DNA from: Bacteroidota bacterium
GTDB taxonomy: Bacteria > Bacteroidota > Bacteroidia > Bacteroidales > Lentimicrobiaceae
NCBI GenBank assembly: GCA_009773455.1
Contig: WSXU01000006.1
Location: forward strand, 1 to 64,000
Direction: 5' to 3'
Length of the DNA: 64,000 bases
Within the stretch, counting starts at the first letter, position 1. The number at the start of each line of letters is the position of its first letter. A model generated the notes under the pieces. It was not told the DNA's origin. It saw only the letters and a list, made by a program, of their open reading frames with translations, and did no database searches. Of the stretch, positions 54,020-63,149 are shown in pieces. Made by a program: the position numbers and the translations under genes.

Positions 54020-55072
54020 TTGCATAAGTTCAATCCGGACACCTTGGTTAAGGTTTTACAACTTCTTGAAGTCCCTTCGGAAATTGTTGTTACCTCTCAT
54101 TATAACCCTGATGGTGATGCATTGGGGTCTTCCCTCGCTTTGAGCAGTTACCTTCGCAGGAAAGGTCACAGCGTTAAAACAATAATTCCCAACGATTTTC
54201 CTGAATTTCTGAACTGGATGCCTGGCAGGGAAGATACGATCATTTACTTTCATAAATCAAAGACTGCCGATGAGTTGCTGGCCAGCGCCCGTATTATTTT
54301 CTGCCTTGACTATAATTCAATTCCCAGGGTTAATCTTTTCTCGGATAAGCTGTTTGAAGCCAGGGGAACAAAAATACTGATCGACCATCATCTTCAACCG
54401 GAGGATCATTTTGATTTTGCTTTGTCGGTTATCAACACTTCATCAACTTCAGAGCTGGTTTTCGATTTCATAGACGCATCCGGTGATGCTGATCTGATTG
54501 ATAAAGCCATGGCTGAATGTCTGTATGTGGGCATCATGACGGATACAGGATCATTCAGTTTTGCGTGTAACTATCCTCATACCTACGAAGTCGTTGCCAG
54601 ATTGGTGAGAAGCGGCGTTGATACTGAACAGGTTCACAGGCTTGTATATGATACATATTCTGAAAGCAGGATGCGTTTACTGGGCTTTTGTCTGAGTGAG
54701 AGATTGATAGTTCTGCCAGAATACAGTACTGCCTATATCTGGCTGACAAGAGAGGATCTTGCCCGTTTTGATTTCAAACCCGGCGACACGGAAGGCGTGG
54801 TGAATTATGCCCTTTCGATTAAAAATATAAGCTTTGCTGCATTGTTTACTGAAAAGAGTGACCGGATAAGGATTTCGTTCAGGTCAAAAGGTGATTACTC
54901 TGTCAACAACTTTGCCAGGGATCATTATCAGGGCGGTGGACACAGGAATGCTGCCGGAGGTGATTCATTCCTGTCGATGGAACAAACACGCTCAAATTTT
55001 GAAATATTGCTCCCTCTCTATAAGGAAAACCTGGTGAAAGCAGCCAGGGAAAGTTCTGTTTTGAATCCATAA
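54020..55072 (+). CDS. DHH/DHHA1 phosphoesterase, NrnA-like oligoribonuclease / pAp phosphatase
   Basis: The start is taken at the TTG at 54020 (350 residues, about 29 before the first motif), because the only other upstream in-frame start at 53981 sits on a -7 box. The DHH domain has SHYNPDGDALGSS, then ILIDHHLQP, and the DHHA1 domain has GGGHRNAAGG near the C-terminus. NrnA degrades short RNA and dephosphorylates pAp to AMP, with manganese. A cysQ-type pAp phosphatase gene also occurs in this window (58273-59115). It precedes two FKBP lipoprotein genes (12 bases). Confidence 0.87.
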   Translation: MHKFNPDTLVKVLQLLEVPSEIVVTSHYNPDGDALGSSLALSSYLRRKGHSVKTIIPNDFPEFLNWMPGREDTIIYFHKSKTADELLASARIIFCLDYNSIPRVNLFSDKLFEARGTKILIDHHLQPEDHFDFALSVINTSSTSELVFDFIDASGDADLIDKAMAECLYVGIMTDTGSFSFACNYPHTYEVVARLVRSGVDTEQVHRLVYDTYSESRMRLLGFCLSERLIVLPEYSTAYIWLTREDLARFDFKPGDTEGVVNYALSIKNISFAALFTEKSDRIRISFRSKGDYSVNNFARDHYQGGGHRNAAGGDSFLSMEQTRSNFEILLPLYKENLVKAARESSVLNP

Positions 55073-55084
55073 TTCCTGAAATTT

Positions 55085-55609
55085 ATGAATTGTACCCGGA
55101 TAGCAGTAATACTTTCATCTGCATTGATCTTATTCTCCTGCAATGGAGGAGGGAAGCAACAGGAAAGTATAAATACTGAAGAGTATGAAGAGCCCCTGAT
55201 TTATGCAAACAAACAGGCTGTTCAGTTCGAGAATGAGCAGATAGAAAAGTTTATAAACAGATACCACTGGCAGATGAAGGAGACCGGGTCCGGGCTAAGG
55301 TATTCTATATATTTCAAAGGTAGTGGTCAGGTTGCACAGCCAGGGAAACTTGCTGTGATGAAATACAATGTAAGGCTTCTTGACGGGAAGGAAATTTATT
55401 CTTCAGAAAAGAATGGACTCAAGGAGTTTATCATCGGCCACGGAGGGGTTGAGAGCGGTCTGGAAGAGGGAATTTTATTACTCAGGGTAGGTGACAGAGC
55501 AAAATTTATCATACCTTCGCACCTCGGTTTCGGATTGCTTGGTGACCAGGATAAAGTACCACCGAAATCAACATTGATCTATGATCTTGAACTGGTTGCA
55601 ATAAAGTAA
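55085..55609 (+). CDS. FKBP-type peptidyl-prolyl isomerase lipoprotein, GldI-like
   Basis: 174 residues. A lipoprotein signal peptide with lipobox LFSC (Cys19) and a linker (about 20-60) precede an FKBP domain (about 75-174): GLRYSIYFKGSG, FIIGHGGVESGLEEG and a final STLIYDLELVAI. The family is similar to the gliding motility lipoprotein GldI of Flavobacteria and to related PPIases. It should catalyse prolyl isomerisation of envelope proteins. It lies between the nrnA-like gene and a three-domain FKBP gene on the same strand, so the three may share one transcript. Confidence 0.87.
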   Translation: MNCTRIAVILSSALILFSCNGGGKQQESINTEEYEEPLIYANKQAVQFENEQIEKFINRYHWQMKETGSGLRYSIYFKGSGQVAQPGKLAVMKYNVRLLDGKEIYSSEKNGLKEFIIGHGGVESGLEEGILLLRVGDRAKFIIPSHLGFGLLGDQDKVPPKSTLIYDLELVAIK

Positions 55610-55642
55610 AAAACTGTTTCATTTTTAACCAATTTTATCAGA

Positions 55643-56971
55643 ATGAAGTACTCAAAAATGACTTTACTGCTGTCGATTACAGCATTAATTATTGGTGTAT
55701 CAGCCTGTTCGAAACATCGCGGATTTAAAAAGACAGATGATGGATTGTATTATAAGTTTCATGTTAATGGAGACGATACAACCACATTAAAAACCGGAAT
55801 GGTTTTAACATTGTCGATGAAATATACTGTAAACGATTCTGTATTATTCAACTCAGGAACAATACCTGAGCCGTTCATGCTGCCGCTGAGTGAACCTACT
55901 TACAAAGGTGACATATACGCTGCTCTTGCGATGATGAAACCTGGTGACAGTGCTACCTTTATTACCAGTGCAGATTCTTTCTTCCTGAAAACCATTCGTT
56001 TACCACAATTGCCTGATTCTACCTACAAGGGTAAAGATGTGATCTTTGATGTGAAGATGATTTCTGCAAAGACACAGGAACAGATGGAAAAGGAAAAGCA
56101 GGCTGAACTTGCTGTGCTGAAGGATCAGGAAGATACAAAACTGAAGGCTTATCTCACAAAAAACAACATTACTTCTGCGCCACTTCCATCGGGACTGTAT
56201 TTTTCGGAAACAAAAAAAGGTTCAGGCCAGAAACCTAAAGTGGGTGATATTTCCCGTTTCCATTTTAAAGTCTCTGATGTTGAGGGTAAAGTTTATTTCT
56301 CTTCTTACGATCAGGGAGAACCGCTTCGTTGGGAAAACGGTAAGGAATTTGACAATGCAGGTGCTACAGAGGCTCTGACCCTGATGTCAAAAGGTTCTAA
56401 GGCCAATGCCATTGTTCCGTCAGCCCTTGCATTCGGCGAAAAGGGACGTGGTCAGATGGTTGCCCCATATACAACCCTTGTCTATGAACTGGAATTACTG
56501 GATTTCATGCCCAAGGCTCAGTTTGAGAAGGAACAGGAAGCTGAGAAAAAGAAAGCTGAAGACACAAAGGTAAAAGCCAAACAGGAGGAAATGGGATTGT
56601 TGCAGAAATACATCAAAGACAACAATATAACTGCTAAACCAACAGCCAGTGGCCTTTATTACATTGAAAAAACCAAGGGAACAGGAGCTTCTCCGGTTGT
56701 GGGAAAGACGGTAAAAGTACATTATACAGGCACTTTGCTGAATGGGACCAAGTTTGATTCCTCACTCGACAGGAAACAACCATTTGAATTTGTACTCGGT
56801 CAGGGACAGGTTATCAAAGGCTGGGATGAAGGAATTGCCCTGATGAAGAAGGGTGGAAAAGCAAGACTCATTGTTCCTTCAGCCATTGGTTATGGAGAAA
56901 ATGGGCGGATGCCGACCATTCCACCTAGTGCCACACTTGTATTTGACGTTGAATTGATTGATTTCAAATAA
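55643..56971 (+). CDS. Three-domain FKBP-type peptidyl-prolyl isomerase lipoprotein
   Basis: 442 residues. Lipoprotein signal with GVSAC (Cys22), then three FKBP-like domains: residues about 30-140 (YYKFHVNGDDTT, degenerate), 165-285 (GLYFSETKKGSG, PSALAFGEKGRG) and 330-442 (VHYTGTLLNGTKFDSS, VIKGWDEG, PSAIGYGENG). Only the last keeps all the usual active-site residues. Two Lys/Glu/Ala-rich helical linkers (about 143-160 and 287-320) join them. Such multi-domain proteins act as periplasmic chaperones or isomerases for outer-membrane or secreted proteins. It is followed by a strong terminator. Confidence 0.9.
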   Translation: MKYSKMTLLLSITALIIGVSACSKHRGFKKTDDGLYYKFHVNGDDTTTLKTGMVLTLSMKYTVNDSVLFNSGTIPEPFMLPLSEPTYKGDIYAALAMMKPGDSATFITSADSFFLKTIRLPQLPDSTYKGKDVIFDVKMISAKTQEQMEKEKQAELAVLKDQEDTKLKAYLTKNNITSAPLPSGLYFSETKKGSGQKPKVGDISRFHFKVSDVEGKVYFSSYDQGEPLRWENGKEFDNAGATEALTLMSKGSKANAIVPSALAFGEKGRGQMVAPYTTLVYELELLDFMPKAQFEKEQEAEKKKAEDTKVKAKQEEMGLLQKYIKDNNITAKPTASGLYYIEKTKGTGASPVVGKTVKVHYTGTLLNGTKFDSSLDRKQPFEFVLGQGQVIKGWDEGIALMKKGGKARLIVPSAIGYGENGRMPTIPPSATLVFDVELIDFK

Positions 56972-56990
56972 AGCAGATAATCAAATTATA

Positions 56991-57022
56991 AAAAAAGCCA
57001 TAGTTTCGACTATGGCTTTTTT
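56991..57022. terminator. Bidirectional terminator with UUCG tetraloop
   Basis: 8-bp perfect stem GCCATAGT / ACTATGGC closed by a TTCG tetraloop, flanked by A6 on the 5' side and T6 on the 3' side. It can end both the FKBP operon and the convergent GT2 gene. Confidence 0.88.
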
Positions 57023-57031
57023 GTTTTGTTG

Positions 57032-58216
57032 TTATGACCTTTTAGCTCTTTCCCAGTTGACTGTCTGCCTTCCTTTGATGAATCGTCTGAATCCCAGGTA
57101 AACTGAAAGATTCATGATGAAAAAGTAGTATGGTACGAACAGCAGTTTGATTTTGACCTTTTTATTCTCCAGATACCAACCCGTTAATGCTGCCAGGTAA
57201 AACAGCACCTGACACCAGAATAGCATTGTATAAAACTGCAGGGTGAAGAGTCCGGAATCAAGCGCTATCGATAGATTCAGCAGGAATATGAAGGGCAGGG
57301 CGAGGGGGGCGAGTGTCCATCTGAGTACCCTGTGCGAGATGTACTGAAATGAAAGAGTCCCGTATCTGAAAATATTCAGGATGGCTTTTAATCTGACTAC
57401 GCTTTGAAGGCCACCGGCTGAAATCCTTATTTTCCGCTTGAGTTCTTCTTCAACATTGGCAGAGGATGTTTCTGTGGCGTTGGCTTCCGGTTCGTATCTG
57501 ACAATATAACCCTGTTGTGTGATCCGCATGGTCAGAATAAAATCATCGAGCAATGTATCCTTTTCCACATCATGAAATAGTTCCGTCCTGATCGAGAACA
57601 ACTCACCGGCCGCGCCTACTACGGAATAGAGTTCTGAGTCAAGTTTCTTCAGGGCCGATTCATATTTCCAGTAGATTCCTTCTCCGGCGCCTGCTGCAGC
57701 ATCTTTTTCCCTGGCTGCTATTCTTTTTTCTCCTGCAACACCACCCACTTTGGGGTCTGCATAATGCCGGATGATGTTTCTGACTGCTTCCCGGTTAAGC
57801 ATGGTGTTGGCATCGGTAAATATGACATACGGGGTGGATATGAGTTTCATTCCCCGGTTCATAGCCCCGATTTTTCCTGCCCGTTCCGGTTGATGGTAAA
57901 CCTTAAGCCGGCTCCAGGTTTTTAACATTTCAGGGGTTCCATCGTCCGAACCATCGGTGACCCAAACCAGATGTAGTTTTTCGGCAGGATAATCCAGTGC
58001 CAGAGAGTTTTCAACCTTGGCTCTTACATAGTCTTTTTCGTTGTAGGCCGCAACAAACAGGGTAACCTCGGGCTCAAACCCGATATCCCAAAGATGCCTT
58101 TTTCTTAAGATGATGCGCTTTAACCTGACAATCAGATAGAGGAGTATTCCATAACCGGCATAGGCATAGAATACAATAAAGACAAGAATCCAGAAGACTA
58201 AGATGGTTGCTGTCAT
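57032..58216 (-). CDS. Membrane-bound glycosyltransferase family 2
   Basis: 394 residues. One N-terminal membrane helix (about 4-25), then a GT2 domain (about 45-270) with VAAYNEKDYV, WVTDGSDDGTPEM, VIFTDANTMLN (DxD-like) and LDDFILTMRI, followed by about four helices (290-375). This layout is found in cellulose-synthase-like or poly-GlcNAc-type transferases that make and move a polysaccharide, and in many Bacteroidota GT2 enzymes. The substrate is unknown. It is upstream of, but on the opposite strand to, the exopolysaccharide genes. One-gene unit. Confidence 0.87.
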   Translation of the reverse strand: MTATILVFWILVFIVFYAYAGYGILLYLIVRLKRIILRKRHLWDIGFEPEVTLFVAAYNEKDYVRAKVENSLALDYPAEKLHLVWVTDGSDDGTPEMLKTWSRLKVYHQPERAGKIGAMNRGMKLISTPYVIFTDANTMLNREAVRNIIRHYADPKVGGVAGEKRIAAREKDAAAGAGEGIYWKYESALKKLDSELYSVVGAAGELFSIRTELFHDVEKDTLLDDFILTMRITQQGYIVRYEPEANATETSSANVEEELKRKIRISAGGLQSVVRLKAILNIFRYGTLSFQYISHRVLRWTLAPLALPFIFLLNLSIALDSGLFTLQFYTMLFWCQVLFYLAALTGWYLENKKVKIKLLFVPYYFFIMNLSVYLGFRRFIKGRQTVNWERAKRS

Positions 58217-58272
58217 TTTTGAAAAAATTTCTATATGGAATTGATTTCAAAAATGCACAGAAGTAACGGGTT

Positions 58273-59115
58273 CTACCCTGTAAAGTCAGGTAAACCGGCT
58301 TTTTGGGCAATAAACCAGGGGTTTACCAGGCTTTCCTTATTATATTTTAAAGTTTCAGAACCCGGCCATGCCGTTATCTGAATACCTGCATTTAAAGCAA
58401 TGGCATGACCGGCTGCTGTGTCCCATTCCATGGTAGGACTGAAGCGGGGATAAAAGTGGGCGTTTCCTTCGGCAAGCCTGCAAAACTTCAATGAACTGCC
58501 GGTATTGACAATTTTGCTGTCAGGATATTCTTTAAGAATTTTATCAATAATTGAAGATGTTTCCGGGGTTAAGTGCGACCGGCTGGCCAGAATGGTAAAC
58601 TGATGGGGAAGACCAGGGTATGGCAGTTTATTGCATTGTTCAAGTAATTTATCCAATTTGTTGATTTGCGGGTTAACAGGATTTAATGAACAGTCAAGAC
58701 TGTATGACCCCGACTCCGCATTACCGAAATACAGCATTCCGGTTACCGGTACATAGATTACACCGATTACAGGGGTATCGGCCGAAATCAGGGCAATGTT
58801 GACAGTGAATTCCCCGTTTTTGCTGATGAACTCCTTTGTTCCGTCAAGCGGATCAACCAGCCAGAAATAGTGCCATTGATGCCTTATTTCCCAGGGTATT
58901 TCCCTGCCTTCCTCACTCAGAACAGGAAAATCGGTTTCAAAGAGGTCTTCAGCTATGCTTTTATGAGCTGCGGAATCTGCTGTAGTTAGCGGGCTTTTAT
59001 CTTCCTTATAGGTGGTAGTATAACCACTGTTATAGATATCCAGAATCAGCTTTCCGGCTTTGATGGCCGCTTTGATGGCGTGAAGCGTTAGATGTGATAT
59101 GTAGGGTGTAATCAT
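58273..59115 (-). CDS. cysQ: 3'(2'),5'-bisphosphate nucleotidase CysQ-like
   Basis: The ATG at 59115 gives 280 residues (MITPYISHL); a start 43 codons further upstream adds a non-conserved leader. Inositol monophosphatase superfamily: LTTADSAAH, the Mg-binding SEEGREIPWE and WLVDPLDGTKEF, and the C-terminal EWDTAAGHAI. CysQ removes the 3'-phosphate of PAP, linking to sulfur metabolism. An nrnA-like gene nearby may have an overlapping activity. Confidence 0.9.
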   Translation of the reverse strand: MITPYISHLTLHAIKAAIKAGKLILDIYNSGYTTTYKEDKSPLTTADSAAHKSIAEDLFETDFPVLSEEGREIPWEIRHQWHYFWLVDPLDGTKEFISKNGEFTVNIALISADTPVIGVIYVPVTGMLYFGNAESGSYSLDCSLNPVNPQINKLDKLLEQCNKLPYPGLPHQFTILASRSHLTPETSSIIDKILKEYPDSKIVNTGSSLKFCRLAEGNAHFYPRFSPTMEWDTAAGHAIALNAGIQITAWPGSETLKYNKESLVNPWFIAQKAGLPDFTG

Positions 59116-59533
59116 TGTAATGAATTTTTGTACCGTAAAGATACCATCCGTTAACCAATTCTTCAGGAAAAAATTCAACTTGCTCCGGAATCTGAATAAT
59201 GTATCAAATTGGGAAATGTGTCCGGATTCTAGAACACAATGCATTTCTATATTTTTGTATAAATCAGAATATCAATATTATAGTATTTGTGGCATGGATA
59301 TTGAAAATTATCACTAAATAAATCAATATCATTTCGAAAATGTCAGAGAGAATTGAAACGAAGTTCAGAATCGTTTCAACGCTCAGAAGGAAGTGGTAAA
59401 TATACCTATGTTTCCGGCACAGGTCAGGAGAATTGTGAGGTTTATAAGTGCAGGCAATCATCTGTATTGCCTGTTTGAATGATGATACGTGGGATAATTG
59501 CAATATTATTTGCAATGCATATTGTCAGAAAAT
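59116..59533. other. Intergenic region upstream of the exopolysaccharide genes
   Basis: About 420 bases with no credible gene. Several small reading frames exist but none has a recognisable feature. The region upstream of the two-hairpin leader at 59534 should hold the promoter; a TTTG at 59474 with GATAATTG at 59493 is too weak a match to call. Confidence 0.5.
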
Positions 59534-59610
59534 AGGGCAAACGCCGGGAGTTTGTCCTCAGCCTTGGAGAGGTCCTGTATTTACAGCGATTTTCTTCAAG
59601 GCTTTTTTTT
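59534..59610 (+). promoter_or_regulatory. Two-hairpin leader ending in a T run (candidate attenuator) before the exopolysaccharide genes
   Basis: Hairpin 1: a 9-bp stem (59534-59542 with 59550-59558, one G-T pair) with loop GCCGGGA. One base later hairpin 2: an 11-bp stem (59560-59570 with 59593-59603, one G-T pair) with a 22-nt loop, immediately followed by T8. The pair ends 195 bases before the TolC-like start. Such a structure can terminate transcription and be controlled by an antiterminator. A small non-coding RNA ending here is the alternative. Confidence 0.5.
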
Positions 59611-59804
59611 ATTCTGTATAATAAAACGATATAATCGCAGTAGTATTCTGATTTATTCCAGTCGAAAATCGACAGGAGTCAATAAAATCGGGATAACAGG
59701 TCATTACAATGACGCATTTTATTGATAAATGCAATGGGAAACACTGTCCGGTGGATTTTGAACCGAACGGGGTTAATAATGTCTGTTTGTTTATTTTAAA
59801 CTGC

Positions 59805-60584
59805 ATGAGTATGAGGGTTACCATTTCACTTTACCTTGCACTTTCATTCTGGTTTGTTATTGCCGGTACTCTTACTGCACAGGAGAATACTGTTTTTGAT
59901 CCGCTGACCGGGGATATCAGTTCGAAATTACCTGCTCTGGAAGTATTGATTGATTCTGCCATTGCAACCAATCCTCAAATAATTTTCAGTGATCAGCAGT
60001 TGATGATTACTGAATTAAAACTAAGGTCAAAGCGTATTGAGTGGACCAGGAATATTGGTTTGCAGGCCAATGTCGGATATGGAAATCTGTTCAATTATGC
60101 AACAAGTTCAACGGGGTCCATCGATCCAATACCTGTTGCATCCTCTAGCAGTCAGACTCAATACACCACAGCATTTTATATTAATCTTCCTTTCAGCACA
60201 ATTGCAGACCGGAGAAATCAACTCAGACTGGCAAAATCTGAAGTTATTCAGGCCGAAAGTATGATCCTTTCCGGGAAAAATGAAATCAGGCAGCTTGTGA
60301 TTACACAATACAACAATTTGATTCTGAAGCAGCGATTATTGAGCATTAAAGCAAAAAACCTGGAATCCATCAGAATGAACATGCAGATGGGTGAAAAGGA
60401 ATTTCTGAATGGAGTTATTCCGTTATCTGAATATACCAATCTCTCCAGCAGTGTTGCTGATTCGGAAGCCGGTTATGAGAATGCAAGAATGGAATTTCTG
60501 ACTGCCTACATGATGCTGGAGGAGATTGTTGGAATCAGGTTTAATCTTATTAACATCATTTCGGATACCTATGAGCATAATTGA
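59805..60584 (+). CDS. Short TolC-like outer membrane protein of the exopolysaccharide locus
   Basis: The ATG at 59805 gives 259 residues with a signal peptide (hydrophobic core about 6-20, ending TLTAQ). The rest is one long helical hairpin pattern: ALEVLIDSAIATNPQI, LRSKRIEWTRNIGLQANVGYG, IRQLVITQYNNLILKQ, then a second helix pair. This is half the length of typical TolC (about 450), carrying one repeat. TolC homologues form a trimeric outer membrane tube; a one-repeat version would need six chains. Overlaps the wzz-like gene by 14 bases. An alternative is that it is not an efflux channel but a periplasmic helper of the polysaccharide export system. Confidence 0.75.
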   Translation: MSMRVTISLYLALSFWFVIAGTLTAQENTVFDPLTGDISSKLPALEVLIDSAIATNPQIIFSDQQLMITELKLRSKRIEWTRNIGLQANVGYGNLFNYATSSTGSIDPIPVASSSSQTQYTTAFYINLPFSTIADRRNQLRLAKSEVIQAESMILSGKNEIRQLVITQYNNLILKQRLLSIKAKNLESIRMNMQMGEKEFLNGVIPLSEYTNLSSSVADSEAGYENARMEFLTAYMMLEEIVGIRFNLINIISDTYEHN

Positions 60585-63138
60585 GATCCTGCGATTACTC
60601 AGGAAACATATGGTACTTTTAATCATGACGCCGCTGCTGATGGCTCTGTTGGTGGGGTACCTTACCCGAAAGCCAGTCCTGGTCTATTCATCAGAAACAA
60701 CTCTATACACTGGAATAGCTTCCGGTTCGAGTGTTGAAATGGATAAGTCGCTCAGCTTCTTTGCTACAAATACTGCATTTGATAACCTCATCAATGTGAT
60801 AAAATCACGTGAAACACAGCAGGAGGTTGCTATCCGGCTGCTCGCCCAGCATCTTTTACTTGAAAAATATGATGATAAATACATTTCGCGTTCATCCTAT
60901 TCTGCCTTAAGAAAAATTACCCCCCAACATATAGAACTGCTTATCATTAGGGATAAGCTACAAGGTGATGGGAATAAAGCGAATAAATCAGTAAGGAATA
61001 CCCCGTCGTCAGGTTCAGCCACCCAGGGTTCAATCAGTAACACTGATAATGTTGTTTCCGGGGATTCAACCGGTAGAGATACTGTAAAAGCAGATGAGAA
61101 CTTTTCATTCAGTTCCCTTGACACTGCTTCTAATAATGGTATGCAGCCATTGTCAATCAACCGGGAGGCCTTTGAACTTACTGTTCAGAACCTGAAAGCC
61201 TATATGGCATTGAGTGATACAAATTTTGTATATAAGTTACTCTATTTCAACCATCCGCACTACTCTTTTAATGCACTGTCCAAAATTAAGGTTCAGAGAA
61301 TCGGAACAAGTGATCTGGTTAAACTGAACTATGAATCTGATGACCCCGGCATTTGCCAGCAGACACTGGTTTTACTTACAGAAGTATGTATTAAGAATTA
61401 TAAAGGCATTAAAGAAAACAGATCTGATGCCGTAGTCAAGTACTTTGAATACCAGGTGAAACAAGCTGCAGCCAGGTTGCAGGTCAGCGAAAACAGGCTG
61501 TTAAAATTCAATGAAGAGCACAATATTATCAATTACTACGAACAAAGTAAAGCAGTTGCTATTGTCAAGGAAGATCTCGAAGTGAGTTACCATAATATGC
61601 GCATAAAACTCGCAGGAACTAAGGCCGCTTTGAAACGAATTGAAGACAAATTGGGGAATCAGCAGCAGATACAGCTTAACAATGCTGCAATAATAGAAAA
61701 GCGGAATCAATTGGGTGAGATCAATTCCAGAATTGCCACCATTGAGACCGTTTCAGGATCAGATTCTCTAAATAATCAGTCACTTGTCATTCTAAAGGCA
61801 AAGGCTGATAAACTGAAGGATGATATGCGGGTAATTGTAAACAATCTATACAATTACGGGCATACAACTGAGGGACTGCCCATTAATTCCTTATTGAGCG
61901 ACTGGCTTAAAAATGTGATCGAGTATGAGGATACCAAAGCGGGTCTGGAAGTTTTAGGTGACAGGATTACTGATTTTCAGAAACAATATGCGGTGTACGC
62001 TCCTGCAGGAGCTAACATCAAACGCATTGAGCGGGAGATAAGTGTTTCGGAACAGGAGTTCCTTGAATTACTGCACGGACTTAACCTTGCTAAATTAAAG
62101 TTGCAGGATGCCGAACTTTCATCAAGTATCAAAGCGGTAGACCAGCCTTTCTTTCCACTTTCACCTAATCCTACAAAGAGAAAACTTCTGGTTATTGTTG
62201 CTGCAGTTTTTGGTTTTATTATATTACTGGGAACCATTCTGGCCATGGAGTTTTTTGATAAAACACTGAAAAACCCGAGGAGGGCTTCCAAATTCCTTAA
62301 GTTTAAGCTGGTTGGCATTTTCCCAAAAGTATTTCTTAAAACAGGAACCCTGAATTTTCCATTTGTTGCGAATCGCCTTTTAGAAATTCTTGTTCAGAAT
62401 CTGGAACTGATTCCAAAAGTTACAATTAATCCCAATGAACCGCGAACCATAGTTTTCTTCAGCACCCTCAGCCGTGAAGGGAAATCAGTCCTGATGGGAA
62501 ACATTGCCTTAAAACTCAAAAGTCTGGGTAAAAGGGTCCTGGTCCTGAACTACTCCGATGATACCCTTCTGCGTTCAGAAACATCCCTGGCTAGTCATAC
62601 GGAAAGCCTCCCTGTCAATACCTCCAATGTCAAAATGAACAGGCATCCACTTTCATTTATAAGCAGGTTGTTGGGCTACAGCGATACAAGTGTAGATTAT
62701 AATAGTCCTTTCCTAAGTGATCCTGAATCAATCCTTCACGAAGAAGAGTATATTTCTTATGATATTAATTCAGGTTATTACTCATCGGTCAGTTACAAGG
62801 ATCTTATCCCGGCAGAAAAATTGAAAATCCCGGTACCGGATGTGGTGATGATTGAGATTCCGGATTTACTATCTTCGGCTTACCCTGCAGAACTCATCCG
62901 ATCTGCGTCCGTTTCAATCCTGGTATGCAGGGCAAATCATCAATGGACAGAAGCTGATCAGGGGGCGTTGGAAGGATTTATGCAATGCACATCTTCCGAA
63001 CCACACTACCTTATCAATGGCGTTGATCTTCAGGCAGTGGAATCGGTTCTTGGTGATCTTCCGAAGAAACGGAGCTGGTTGAGGAGATTCTTTAAACGCC
63101 TTGTCCGTTTTCAGTTTTTTACAGGGTATCAACCTTAA
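60571..63138 (+). CDS. Wzz-type chain-length regulator with BY-kinase-like ATPase domain
   Basis: 855 residues from the ATG at 60571, which overlaps the previous gene by 14 bases. An N-terminal membrane helix (about 15-35), a Wzz periplasmic part with long coiled-coil helices (about 280-500), a second helix (about 533-555) and a P-loop domain (about 615-800). The P-loop is SREGKS (Lys638), Walker A'-like VLVLNYSDD, and Walker B-like VVMIEIPDLL. No Tyr-rich C-terminal tail is seen, so autophosphorylation of the usual type is doubtful. A Ser/Thr/Asn-rich insert lies at about 140-180. It should control polysaccharide chain length and export. Confidence 0.87.
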   Translation: MSIIEILRLLRKHMVLLIMTPLLMALLVGYLTRKPVLVYSSETTLYTGIASGSSVEMDKSLSFFATNTAFDNLINVIKSRETQQEVAIRLLAQHLLLEKYDDKYISRSSYSALRKITPQHIELLIIRDKLQGDGNKANKSVRNTPSSGSATQGSISNTDNVVSGDSTGRDTVKADENFSFSSLDTASNNGMQPLSINREAFELTVQNLKAYMALSDTNFVYKLLYFNHPHYSFNALSKIKVQRIGTSDLVKLNYESDDPGICQQTLVLLTEVCIKNYKGIKENRSDAVVKYFEYQVKQAAARLQVSENRLLKFNEEHNIINYYEQSKAVAIVKEDLEVSYHNMRIKLAGTKAALKRIEDKLGNQQQIQLNNAAIIEKRNQLGEINSRIATIETVSGSDSLNNQSLVILKAKADKLKDDMRVIVNNLYNYGHTTEGLPINSLLSDWLKNVIEYEDTKAGLEVLGDRITDFQKQYAVYAPAGANIKRIEREISVSEQEFLELLHGLNLAKLKLQDAELSSSIKAVDQPFFPLSPNPTKRKLLVIVAAVFGFIILLGTILAMEFFDKTLKNPRRASKFLKFKLVGIFPKVFLKTGTLNFPFVANRLLEILVQNLELIPKVTINPNEPRTIVFFSTLSREGKSVLMGNIALKLKSLGKRVLVLNYSDDTLLRSETSLASHTESLPVNTSNVKMNRHPLSFISRLLGYSDTSVDYNSPFLSDPESILHEEEYISYDINSGYYSSVSYKDLIPAEKLKIPVPDVVMIEIPDLLSSAYPAELIRSASVSILVCRANHQWTEADQGALEGFMQCTSSEPHYLINGVDLQAVESVLGDLPKKRSWLRRFFKRLVRFQFFTGYQP

Positions 63139-63149
63139 ATTTGCTCCCT

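Noticed and set aside
59264-59515. 83-codon frame upstream of the exopolysaccharide genes
   Set aside because: Lies in an intergenic region, no domain, hydrophobic only at one end; could not be supported.
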